A stretch of 5,792 nt of DNA. Source: JAWLBR01 sp041687495 (lineage in GTDB: Bacteria; Bacillota; Limnochordia; DTU087; JAAYGB01). A model generated the notes under the pieces. It was not told the DNA's origin. It saw only the letters and a program-made list of their open reading frames with translations, and ran no database searches. This document shows, in pieces, positions 1 through 5,766 of the stretch (position 1 is its first letter; each line of letters begins with the position of its first letter). The stretch lies in NCBI GenBank assembly GCA_041687495.1, contig JAWLBR010000134.1, positions 1 to 5,792 of the forward strand. The letters run 5' to 3'. Position numbers and translations under genes: made by a program.

Positions 1-2
1 CC

Positions 3-662
3 GCCAATGCCACGGACTCAATTCCAATTCTGATTACGGCGGTTACAGACCCAGTGGCTGCTGGTTTGGTCGATAGCATTGAAAATCCGGGCGGCAATGT
101 AACCGGTACTTCGGATCTAACCCCTGTGGCTAAGCAGTTGGAGCTGTTGCAGGCGATTGCGCCCACCGCCAGACGGGTCGGAGTTGTCTATAATCCTGGA
201 GAGACAAATTCGGTCGTCCAGGTGGATGTGGCAAAGGATGCTGCCAAGAAACTGGGTCTGCGCGTGGTAGAGGCCACGGCATCAAATAGTGGGAGTGTGT
301 TCCAAGCAGCTCAATCTTTGCTGGGCCGAGTCGATGCGATCTATGTCCCGACGGATAATACTGCCGCATCAGCCATCGAATCTGTAGTAGTGGTAGCGGA
401 AGATGCCCAACTGCCGTTGATCGCCGGAGAGAACTCTATGGTGACTCGGGGTTCGCTAGCTACGGTGAGTATTGACTACTACGATCTAGGTGCGCAAACA
501 GCCCGGATGGCAGTTCGAGTCTTGGCAGGTGAATCACCGGCGAGCATGCCGATTCAGTACCTTGACAGCGACTCGCTGATTGTGAATTTAGCGGCTGCGA
601 AGACTATTGGGATCACTATTCCAGATGCAATCCTGGCCAAAGCCACAGAAATCATCGAATAG
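3..662 (+). CDS. ABC transporter substrate-binding protein, TrpX/COG2984-like, 5'-truncated
   Basis: This is the periplasmic-binding-fold protein that would capture the solute outside the membrane and hand it to the adjacent permease and ATPase. The frame is open to the window edge (first full codon at 3), so 219 C-terminal residues are visible. The family is usually about 320-340 residues, so the lipoprotein signal and much of the first lobe are missing. The GTG at 54 is internal: conserved family sequence (IPILITAVTDPVAAGLV) runs straight through it. Visible landmarks in partial numbering are the PGGNVTGTSDLTP motif (29-41), followed by KQLELLQ, then a VGVVYNPGE strand (59-67). Further on come DAIYVPTDNT and a late GSLATVSIDYYDLG block, all typical of this family. 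Streptococcal relatives are linked to tryptophan uptake, but the substrate cannot be read from this fragment. The permease gene follows 43 nt downstream, consistent with one operon. Confidence 0.9.
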   Translation, partial: ANATDSIPILITAVTDPVAAGLVDSIENPGGNVTGTSDLTPVAKQLELLQAIAPTARRVGVVYNPGETNSVVQVDVAKDAAKKLGLRVVEATASNSGSVFQAAQSLLGRVDAIYVPTDNTAASAIESVVVVAEDAQLPLIAGENSMVTRGSLATVSIDYYDLGAQTARMAVRVLAGESPASMPIQYLDSDSLIVNLAAAKTIGITIPDAILAKATEIIE

Positions 663-705
663 ATTCCCCAGACAACACAGCACGTGACGAAAGGTATGAG
701 CCGTT

Positions 706-1632
706 ATGTGGTTTGCACTGCTTGGCACACTAGAACAAGGACTTGTCTATGGCCTGATGGCTTTGGGTGTTTATATCACGTTTCGCATTCTCGACTTTCC
801 TGACTTAACGGTAGACGGCAGCTTCCCTATGGGCGCTGCCGTCGCAGCAATGGGTTTGGTGTCTGGAGTGAATCCGTTTCTAACCTTGGTGATGGCGACT
901 TTGGCCGGAGCAGCAGCCGGAGCTATTACAGGGCTACTTCACACTAAATTGAAGATCTCAGGATTGTTATCTGGGATTCTGACCATGACCGCCTTGTATT
1001 CCATCAATCTACGGATAATGGGTGGGCGCCCGAACATTCCGTTGCTGCGGGTTGCGGACCTGTTTGACATCGTCGTAGGTTGGGGGATTAGCAAACGGAT
1101 GGCCCCTGTCTTGGTGTTTGTTGTGTTTTGTTTACTGGGTAAGCTGGCCTTGGATTGGTTCTTGCATTCGCAGCTGGGGCTGGCGATGCGAGCTACCGGG
1201 GACAATGAGCAGATGCTGCGCAGCCTGGGCGGCAATACCGACACTATGAAGTTGTTCGGACTCATTCTTGCTAATGCTTTTGTCGGATTGTCAGGAGGCC
1301 TGGTGGCTCAGTACCAAGGGTTTGCGGATGCAAATCTTGGAATTGGTATGATTGTTTCGGGCTTGGCGTCGGTAATCATCGGAGAAGTTCTTCTTCGGCC
1401 CCAGACAGTAGTAGCTGCTACATTAGGGGCGGTAATAGGGTCAGTAATATATCGCTTGGTCATATTTGTTGCATTACGGGTTGGTTTGGCGCCAACTGAC
1501 CTAAAACTAATGACCGCTGTGCTGGTGGTCTTCGCTCTGTCAGGCGGTACCTTACAGACGCTGTGGCAGAGGATTCGCTCGCCTAAAGAAGACAAGGAAG
1601 CAGTAGGGAGTGTAGATAATGCTGCACGTTGA
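706..1632 (+). CDS. ABC transporter permease, TrpY/COG4120-like
   Basis: This 308-residue integral membrane protein is the expected length for the family and would form the importer channel, probably as a homodimer. Hydrophobic segments lie at roughly 3-28, 36-54, 57-79, 84-105, 132-153, 183-206, 212-230, 234-261 and 266-282, giving about eight or nine membrane passes. The family-typical stretch RILDFPDLTVDGSF (27-40) follows the first helix. The cytoplasmic loop GLAMRATGDNEQMLRSLG (158-175) resembles the ATPase-coupling loop of branched-chain-amino-acid-type permeases. The chosen ATG is preceded by AAAGG (690-694) at 11 nt. An ATG at 696 is in another frame that soon hits a stop. The C-terminal tail is charged (SPKEDKE) and its last codons overlap the ATPase gene. 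The family assignment is strong; the transported substrate is not established. Confidence 0.92.
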   Translation: MWFALLGTLEQGLVYGLMALGVYITFRILDFPDLTVDGSFPMGAAVAAMGLVSGVNPFLTLVMATLAGAAAGAITGLLHTKLKISGLLSGILTMTALYSINLRIMGGRPNIPLLRVADLFDIVVGWGISKRMAPVLVFVVFCLLGKLALDWFLHSQLGLAMRATGDNEQMLRSLGGNTDTMKLFGLILANAFVGLSGGLVAQYQGFADANLGIGMIVSGLASVIIGEVLLRPQTVVAATLGAVIGSVIYRLVIFVALRVGLAPTDLKLMTAVLVVFALSGGTLQTLWQRIRSPKEDKEAVGSVDNAAR

Positions 1633-2410
1633 TGGTCTAGTCAAGAGGTTTGCGCGGGGAGGTACAGAAAAAGTTGCCTTGGCTGGTATCAATCTGACGC
1701 TCAAGCCTGGCGAGTTCGTTACCGTGATCGGCAGCAACGGTGCCGGTAAGTCTACCTTGCTGAACGCGATTGCCGGTGTGTTTGCAGTGGACGCCGGGCG
1801 GATCATTTTGGACAACCGAAATATCACCAATCGCCCCGAACACTGGAGGGCCTCTAGTATTGGTCGGGTGTTTCAGAATCCAGCCACCGGTACAGCCGCA
1901 AATATGACTATTGAGGAAAACCTGTCCTTAGCCGTTAGTAAGGATGTTCGTCGGGGACTGGGACGGGGGATCACAGCTAGGCAGCGAAAGCTGTTTCGGG
2001 AGAAATTGAGACTGCTGGATTTGGGGTTGGAAAACCGGCTGACCGAGAAGGTAGGGTTGTTGTCTGGAGGCCAGAGGCAGGCATTAACGTTGCTGATGGC
2101 TACCATCATTCGGCCCAAACTGCTGCTGCTGGATGAGCATACCGCTGCTTTGGATCCCAAGACGGCCGCGCAGATCTTGGAACTGACAGCCGAACTGGTT
2201 CGAGACTCGAAATTGACAACATTGATGATCACCCACAATTTAGAGCAGGCCCTTCGTTTTGGTAACCGCACTGTGATGATGCACGAAGGTCAGATCATTC
2301 TTGATCTGTCTGGTCCAAAGCGGGATGTAATGGAGGTTCAAGACCTCCTCAATCATTTCACCCGGGTGCGGGGAGAGGCTTTTGCGGTGGATCGAGCGCT
2401 GCTGGCATAG
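1619..2410 (+). CDS. ABC transporter ATP-binding protein, TrpZ/COG1101-like
   Basis: This cytoplasmic ATPase energises the importer. It is 263 residues, normal for a single nucleotide-binding domain. All motifs are intact: Walker A GSNGAGKST (38-46), Q-loop with Q86 in GRVFQNPATGT, signature LSGGQ (148-152) and Walker B LLLLDEH (168-174) with catalytic E173. The D-loop ALD (177-179) and switch histidine H206 follow. The start codon lies 14 nt before the end of the permease gene, and GGAG (1607-1610) sits 8 nt ahead of it, so translation is probably coupled. Q-loop spacing and the DEHTAALDP form of Walker B fit the COG1101 group that accompanies TrpX-like binding proteins. It is the last plus-strand gene before the convergent hairpin at 2420-2452. 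The transported solute remains unknown. Confidence 0.94.
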   Translation: MLHVDGLVKRFARGGTEKVALAGINLTLKPGEFVTVIGSNGAGKSTLLNAIAGVFAVDAGRIILDNRNITNRPEHWRASSIGRVFQNPATGTAANMTIEENLSLAVSKDVRRGLGRGITARQRKLFREKLRLLDLGLENRLTEKVGLLSGGQRQALTLLMATIIRPKLLLLDEHTAALDPKTAAQILELTAELVRDSKLTTLMITHNLEQALRFGNRTVMMHEGQIILDLSGPKRDVMEVQDLLNHFTRVRGEAFAVDRALLA

Positions 2411-2419
2411 GGACAGGGT

Positions 2420-2452
2420 AAAGGCTGGAGCGTCAACGGCACTCCAGCCTTT
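2420..2452. terminator. Convergent-gene stem-loop, probable bidirectional terminator
   Basis: AAAGGCTGGAG (2420-2430) pairs perfectly with CTCCAGCCTTT (2442-2452), an 11-bp stem with an 11-nt loop. It starts 10 nt after the ATPase stop codon. On the minus strand its first arm is made by the last sense codons of ytxC, and the ytxC TGA lies in the loop (2433-2435). The T run after the stem is short: only the stem's own TTT on each side, then mixed bases. Intrinsic termination is therefore likely but not textbook. The A3/T3 symmetry at the stem base suits use in both directions. Confidence 0.7.
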
Positions 2453-3317
2453 GCATATGCTCGTTGCTGGTACGACAGTATTGGCAGTCACAGGTACAAA
2501 TGGTAACTCGATCAGCGAAAACGTTAACTAATGTCCGCGTAACCGACCACTTGGGTTTGAGGTGAACCACGATCTCGCGGGGTGCCGTGGTGATGAGTGC
2601 GCTTAGCAGCAAGTCTTCACTGTGGAGCCTCGTATCGACAAGGTCGGTGACAAAGCCTTCCAGATACTCGTTATCGATGGTGTTTCCGTCGGCGTCAATC
2701 AGTCTAAAGACGCCGTTCTGCCTTAGGGTTACATGGGCCAACGGGATGCGGGGCTCATGTATCTCGACAAAGTAGCGCATCAGGTTGACGAATTCCTGGT
2801 ACTCTCTCTCTGTCTCCAGCTTGGAGTAGGCTTGATCTACAGCTTGTTTGATGGTGTGGACGTAATCGGGTAACCGAAAGCGAACGAACCCCTCAAGATT
2901 CACTGAATTGTTGAGATCGAAGTAGTCCAAAAGAGCGTATAAGATTCGTGTCTTGCGTAGGCTGCGGTTGGTACCGCGCAGTAGCCTGCCGGCTTGCTCT
3001 TCCACAAACTTACGGTCATCGGCGGGGAGGCTGCGGCAGCGTCGATGCGCAATTCGGGTGATGAGCAGGCTCTCCAGGGCCTCCAGGATGTAGTCGGCCA
3101 ATGCACTGGAGACGTAGTACTTACAGATATCCATTGGGTTGGCTGCCAAAACATGCTGTTGGTCCAGCATTAGGCATTCAATCCTGGTGTAGTCTCCATT
3201 GGACAACTCATCCCACGCAACTTCCACTCCGTCAGCCAAAAGGGGTTGAAACTCGCTGATGAGCCAGCGCTTAATGTTGGCGGCGTGTTTGGGTGCCTCG
3301 ATGGATAGCATATCCAT
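2433..3317 (-). CDS. ytxC: Sporulation-associated protein YtxC
   Basis: This 294-residue protein matches the YtxC family as I recall it, known from endospore-forming Firmicutes; the family's molecular role is uncharacterised. Recognisable blocks are EGFVRFRLPDYVHTIKQAVDQAY, EYQEFVNLMRYFVEIHEPRIPLAHV and DLLLSALITTAPREIVVHL, ending in a DRVTICTCDCQYC tail. The tail holds four cysteines, C274, C276, C278 and C281 (CxCxCxxC), which could bind a metal. I see no signal peptide or membrane helix, so it is probably cytoplasmic. The ATG at 3317 follows GGAGGGGAG (3335-3327) by 9 nt; a second Met at residue 3 is a less well-spaced alternative. The gene faces away from thrS and converges on the ABC operon. 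In Bacillus subtilis ytxC lies directly upstream of thrS in the same direction, so the linkage supports the identity while the orientation differs. A sigma-G-like promoter precedes it. Confidence 0.88.
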   Translation of the reverse strand: MDMLSIEAPKHAANIKRWLISEFQPLLADGVEVAWDELSNGDYTRIECLMLDQQHVLAANPMDICKYYVSSALADYILEALESLLITRIAHRRCRSLPADDRKFVEEQAGRLLRGTNRSLRKTRILYALLDYFDLNNSVNLEGFVRFRLPDYVHTIKQAVDQAYSKLETEREYQEFVNLMRYFVEIHEPRIPLAHVTLRQNGVFRLIDADGNTIDNEYLEGFVTDLVDTRLHSEDLLLSALITTAPREIVVHLKPKWSVTRTLVNVFADRVTICTCDCQYCRTSNEHMQRLECR

Positions 3318-3326
3318 GTGGTGTGC

Positions 3327-3335
3327 TCCCCTCCA
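3327..3335 (-). promoter_or_regulatory. Ribosome binding site of ytxC
   Basis: The minus strand reads GGAGGGGAG here, 9 nt before the ATG at 3317. This near-ideal site decides in favour of that start over the Met codon two codons further in. Confidence 0.75.
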
Positions 3336-3345
3336 GTCTGTAGTC

Positions 3346-3375
3346 TAGTATATGTTCCGGGGGAGTTGGGTATAC
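3346..3375 (-). promoter_or_regulatory. Candidate sigma-G-type promoter for ytxC
   Basis: On the minus strand GTATA (3375-3371) is followed by exactly 18 nt and then TATACTA (3352-3346). From memory the Bacillus sigma-G pattern is about GHATR-N18-CATnHTA, and only the first base of the -10 differs. A start near 3339 would leave a leader of about 22 nt that includes the RBS. TATACT would also serve as a sigma-A -10, but no TTGACA-like -35 lies at 16-18 nt (TTGTAT is at 19). Forespore control is an inference that fits the gene's family. Confidence 0.45.
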
Positions 3376-3401
3376 AAGAACAAAGTTATCCTGACATTGG
3401 C

Positions 3402-3430
3402 TTGACGGTGCATTCGCCTAGCCGTATAAT
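3402..3430 (+). promoter_or_regulatory. Sigma-A promoter of the thrS T-box transcript
   Basis: TTGACG (3402-3407) and a perfect TATAAT (3425-3430) are separated by 17 nt, a near-consensus housekeeping promoter. Transcription should start around 3436-3439, just ahead of T-box Stem I. The strength fits a gene whose output is controlled mainly by attenuation. Confidence 0.9.
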
Positions 3431-3455
3431 ATAAAGTAATCTTGAAGTAAATACT

Positions 3456-3569
3456 ACCGTGAAAACGATGATGGGGAAGAGTACAGGAGACCTTGAGCTT
3501 CAGAGAGGGAAGTGCCGGCGGCTGAGAGCCTTCCTAGCAAGAGATTCTGGAAAACCACCCCTGAGTGGT
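3456..3569 (+). promoter_or_regulatory. T-box Stem I with ACC (Thr) specifier
   Basis: The basal helix ACCGT (3456-3460) pairs with GTGGT (3565-3569), including two G-U pairs. A k-turn-like GA/TGA junction follows, then GGGG (3473-3476) pairs with CCCC (3558-3561). The specifier loop has 5' side AAGAGTA (3477-3483) and 3' side GAAA-ACC-A (3550-3557). The specifier ACC is at 3554-3556, followed by the usual purine A3557, and would read a GGU anticodon. Above it CAGGA (3484-3488) pairs with TTCTG (3545-3549) and CTTG (3492-3495) with CAAG (3538-3541). The conserved AG bulge is A3496-G3497. GGAA (3508-3511) pairs with TTCC (3531-3534) below the apical GGCTGAGAGCC loop. Confidence 0.85.
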
Positions 3570-3603
3570 TGCTGAAAGCGATGAGAATCTGCGATTAAGC
3601 GAC

Positions 3604-3635
3604 ACCGGCTTGGCTCCGTTATCGGTCAGTTGAGT
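3604..3635 (+). promoter_or_regulatory. Probable Stem IIA/B pseudoknot of the T-box
   Basis: ACCG (3604-3607) pairs with CGGT (3623-3626). The enclosed loop contains GCTC (3613-3616), complementary to GAGT (3632-3635) just downstream with one G-U pair. This gives an H-type pseudoknot at the place where T-box leaders usually carry the IIA/B element. The helices are only 4 bp each and alternatives exist, so confidence is moderate. Confidence 0.5.
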
Positions 3636-3636
3636 G

Positions 3637-3681
3637 GACACCGATGATGCTCCCAGTGAGTACTGCGGAGGCAACGGTGTC
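3637..3681 (+). promoter_or_regulatory. T-box Stem III
   Basis: GACACCG (3637-3643) pairs perfectly with CGGTGTC (3675-3681). Inside, TGC (3648-3650) pairs with GCA (3671-3673), TCC (3651-3653) with GGA (3667-3669), and CAGT (3654-3657) with ACTG (3662-3665) around a GAGT tetraloop. It ends 4 nt before the T-box sequence, the usual position of Stem III. Confidence 0.8.
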
Positions 3682-3685
3682 AATT

Positions 3686-3714
3686 AGGGTGGAACCACGA
3701 GCCTTTTCGTCCCT
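3686..3714 (+). promoter_or_regulatory. T-box antiterminator
   Basis: AGGG (3686-3689) pairs with CCCT (3711-3714), and ACG (3697-3699) with CGT (3708-3710). This leaves the classic 7-nt bulge TGGAACC (3690-3696). TGGA in the bulge would pair with the free NCCA end of uncharged tRNA-Thr. The variable base is A3693, predicting a U discriminator in the cognate tRNA. This fold cannot coexist with the terminator at 3699-3730. Confidence 0.93.
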
Positions 3715-3741
3715 TTGGATGAATAGGCTCTTTTTGTTTTT
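3699..3741 (+). terminator. T-box intrinsic terminator ahead of thrS
   Basis: GAGCCT (3699-3704) pairs with AGGCTC (3725-3730). After a T-T mismatch, TTCGTCC (3706-3712) pairs with GGATGAA (3717-3723) through one G-U pair around a CTTT loop. The run TTTTTGTTTTT (3731-3741) follows directly. It is a strong Rho-independent terminator that shares its 5' arm with the antiterminator. It forms when tRNA-Thr is charged. Confidence 0.95.
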
Positions 3742-3781
3742 GTACAGAGAGTCTCCATTTTCAGGCGGCAAAATTTCTGAC

Positions 3782-3788
3782 GGAGGTG
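3782..3788 (+). promoter_or_regulatory. Ribosome binding site of thrS
   Basis: GGAGGTG lies 7 nt before the ATG at 3796, a near-perfect match to the 16S anti-Shine-Dalgarno. It lies about 40 nt past the terminator's T run, so it stays free when read-through occurs. It fixes the thrS start. Confidence 0.9.
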
Positions 3789-3795
3789 CAGGACA

Positions 3796-5715
3796 ATGAG
3801 TCAAGCAGTCAAGATTCGAGTTGTCTTACCCGATGGGTCCAGCAAGGAGTTGGCCCAAGGGCAGACTGTGGCAGATTTGGCGAAGGACATTAGTCCGCGA
3901 CTAGCCAAAGCGGCGGTAGCCGGAAAGGTCGAAGGCAGGATGGTAGATCTCAGCTATCCGTTGAGTGATGGGCAGTCGGTTGAGATTGTTACCATGGACT
4001 CCAAGGAAGGTTTGGAGGTTCTGCGGCACAGCACGGCCCACGTAATGGCCCAGGCGGTAAAGCGGCTGTATCCTGATGCGAAGCTAGCCATTGGGCCCGC
4101 CATTGACAATGGCTTTTACTACGACTTTGATGTTTCGGAGTCCTTCTCGCCCGAGGATTTGGAGAAAATTGAAGCTGAGATGAAAAGGATTGTCAAGGAG
4201 GACTTGCCGTTCTCTCGCAGTGAAGTGACAAAGGACAAGGCCATCGGTGATTGGCAGCAGGCCGGTGAGCACTATAAACTGGAACTGGCTGAGGGACTGG
4301 AGGACGGAGAGATCAGCCTATATAGCCAGGGAGAGTTCACCGACCTGTGCCGCGGTCCTCATGTTCCTTCCACGGGCTATATCAAAGCTTTTAAGCTTCT
4401 GAACGTCGCTGGAGCCTATTGGCGCGGGGACTCTCAGCGGCCGATGTTGCAGCGGATCTATGGAACTGCTTTTTGGAAGAAGAGCCAGCTGGAAGAGCAC
4501 CTCCACCGACTTGAGGAGGCAGCTAGAAGGGATCATCGCAAACTAGGAAGAGAGCTAGACCTTTTCAGCATGCACGATGAGGGCCCAGGATTTCCGTTCT
4601 TCCATCCCAAGGGAATGGCGTTGTGGCGGTCCCTTGAGGATTTTTGGCGCCGAGAGCACATCCGCCGCGGCTATGTGGAAATCAAGACTCCCATTATCCT
4701 GAACGAACAGCTATGGCGGCAGTCAGGTCACTGGGATCATTACCAGGAGAATATGTACTTCACCCAGATCGATGAGCAGGATTACGCGGTAAAGCCAATG
4801 AACTGTCCTGGAGCAATTCTGCTGTATAAGACGAGTGCCCACAGCTATCGGGATTTTCCGCTGCGCATGGCAGAGCTTGGTCTGGTGCACCGCCACGAGC
4901 TGTCTGGTACTTTGCATGGCTTAATGCGAGTTCGCTGTTTCCACCAAGACGATGCGCACCTGTTTATGCTTCCTGAGCAGGTTCAGTCTGAGATTGCCGG
5001 AGTTATTGACTTTGTGGACTTTGTCTACAAGACCTTGGGCTTCAAGTATAACGTGGAGCTGAGCACCAAGCCGGACAAAGCCATGGGTTCAGACGAGATG
5101 TGGGACCTAGCTACAAGCTCTCTGCGGCGAGCATTGGAGAGCAAAGGTATGGATTATGCGGTCAATGAAGGCGATGGTGCCTTCTACGGCCCGAAGATTG
5201 ACTTCCATCTCGAGGACTCTTTGGGTCGGACTTGGCAGTGCGCTACTATCCAACTGGACTTCCAGATGCCCGAGCGGTTCGACTTGACTTACGTGGGCAG
5301 CGATGGACAGGACCATCGACCAGTAATGGTGCACCGGGTTATCTTTGGTGCGATTGAGCGGTTCATCGGCATGCTGATTGAGCACTTCGCAGGAGCCTTC
5401 CCAGTGTGGCTGAGCCCGGTACAGGTCAAGGTAATCCCGGTCGGCGAAGAATTCGTGGAATATGCCCGGACGGTGGCGGGACGGTTGCTGGACGAGGACA
5501 TCAGGGTTGAGGTTGATGAACGCAATGAAAAGGTGGGTTACAAGATTCGCTCGGCTCAAGTGGAGAAGGTTCCGTATATGCTGGTCGTAGGCGAGCGGGA
5601 ACGAGAGTCTACGACGGTGGCAGTGCGTCATCGCACTCAAGGGGATCTTGGTGCCGTAGCAGTCGATGACTTCGCTGCCAGGATCAAAAAAGAGGTTATC
5701 TCAAAAGCGATCTAG
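3796..5715 (+). CDS. thrS: Threonyl-tRNA synthetase
   Basis: This class II synthetase attaches threonine to tRNA-Thr in the cytoplasm and removes mischarged serine. It is 639 residues, the usual full bacterial length. Domains in order are TGS (about 4-65), the N2 editing domain (about 70-225), the catalytic core (about 240-535) and the anticodon-binding domain (about 540-636). The editing residues are H78 and H82 (HSTAH) with C185 and H189 (CRGPH). The zinc ligands that recognise threonine are C337 (MNCPG), H388 (DDAHLF) and H513 (MVHRV). Motif 2 carries R366 (VHRHE), and motif 3 carries R522 (GAIERF). These correspond to E. coli C182/H186, C334, H385 and R363 with small offsets. No frameshift or missing residue is seen. 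Expression is controlled by the preceding T-box leader, and GGAGGTG supports the start. ytxC lies divergently upstream. Confidence 0.99.
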   Translation: MSQAVKIRVVLPDGSSKELAQGQTVADLAKDISPRLAKAAVAGKVEGRMVDLSYPLSDGQSVEIVTMDSKEGLEVLRHSTAHVMAQAVKRLYPDAKLAIGPAIDNGFYYDFDVSESFSPEDLEKIEAEMKRIVKEDLPFSRSEVTKDKAIGDWQQAGEHYKLELAEGLEDGEISLYSQGEFTDLCRGPHVPSTGYIKAFKLLNVAGAYWRGDSQRPMLQRIYGTAFWKKSQLEEHLHRLEEAARRDHRKLGRELDLFSMHDEGPGFPFFHPKGMALWRSLEDFWRREHIRRGYVEIKTPIILNEQLWRQSGHWDHYQENMYFTQIDEQDYAVKPMNCPGAILLYKTSAHSYRDFPLRMAELGLVHRHELSGTLHGLMRVRCFHQDDAHLFMLPEQVQSEIAGVIDFVDFVYKTLGFKYNVELSTKPDKAMGSDEMWDLATSSLRRALESKGMDYAVNEGDGAFYGPKIDFHLEDSLGRTWQCATIQLDFQMPERFDLTYVGSDGQDHRPVMVHRVIFGAIERFIGMLIEHFAGAFPVWLSPVQVKVIPVGEEFVEYARTVAGRLLDEDIRVEVDERNEKVGYKIRSAQVEKVPYMLVVGERERESTTVAVRHRTQGDLGAVAVDDFAARIKKEVISKAI

Positions 5716-5730
5716 CTGGCTACTGCAGGC

Positions 5731-5760
5731 TCAGCAATCCCAAAGTTGGGTCATTGCTGA
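5731..5760 (+). terminator. Stem-loop after thrS, possible terminator without T run
   Basis: TCAGCAAT (5731-5738) pairs with ATTGCTGA (5753-5760), and inside it CCCA (5739-5742) pairs with TGGG (5747-5750) around an AAGT tetraloop, with a 2-nt TC bulge. It starts 15 nt after the thrS stop. No T tract follows on either strand, so it may be a weak terminator, an mRNA 3' stabiliser or a processing site. Confidence 0.5.
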
Positions 5761-5766
5761 TCACTG

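Larger units (their letters stand above)
3437..3741 (+). promoter_or_regulatory. Threonine T-box riboswitch leader of thrS
   Basis: This leader senses the charging state of tRNA-Thr and lets transcription continue into thrS when uncharged tRNA accumulates. Every canonical block can be traced. Stem I runs from about 3456 to 3569, with GATGATGGGGAAGAGTA at its 5' side, the specifier loop, an AG bulge and the distal AGAGAG loop. A pseudoknot follows at 3604-3635, Stem III at 3637-3681, and the T-box motif AGGGTGGAACCACG at 3686-3699. Alternative antiterminator and terminator hairpins close it. A small GAGA-capped hairpin (3578-3592) lies between Stem I and the pseudoknot, where Stem II belongs. 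The T-box alone is diagnostic and the downstream gene fixes the amino acid. The transcript start is estimated from the -10 box. Confidence 0.96.

Noticed and set aside
54..662. GTG at 54 as the start of the substrate-binding protein
   Set aside because: The same frame is open to position 3 and the upstream residues (IPILITAVTDP) are conserved family sequence, so the gene is simply cut by the window edge.
696..710. ATG at 696 as an alternative start for the permease
   Set aside because: It is in a different frame from the permease and reaches a stop after about 35 codons; the ATG at 706 gives the expected N-terminus.
1619..2410. Walker B written DEH rather than DEP as a sign of a defective ATPase
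   Set aside because: The catalytic glutamate and all other motifs are present, and DEHTAALDP is, as I recall, common in this ATPase subgroup.
2587..2775. Short plus-strand frame opposite ytxC
   Set aside because: It is serine-rich and low in information, and lies within well-supported ytxC sequence on the other strand.
3347..3378. Sigma-E or sigma-F promoter for ytxC
   Set aside because: CATATACT resembles a sigma-E -10, but only about three of eight bases match at the -35 with correct spacing. The sigma-F GG-type -10 has two mismatches and a spacer that is too short. The sigma-G reading fits better.
3619..3804. Minus-strand frame across the T-box leader
   Set aside because: It covers structured leader RNA and the thrS start region, has no convincing ribosome site, and resembles no known protein.
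5107..5640. 177-codon open frame antisense to thrS
   Set aside because: It lies entirely opposite conserved thrS coding sequence, shows no recognisable motif, and is explained as a shadow of the sense codons. The same holds for the shorter antisense frames within the ABC operon.
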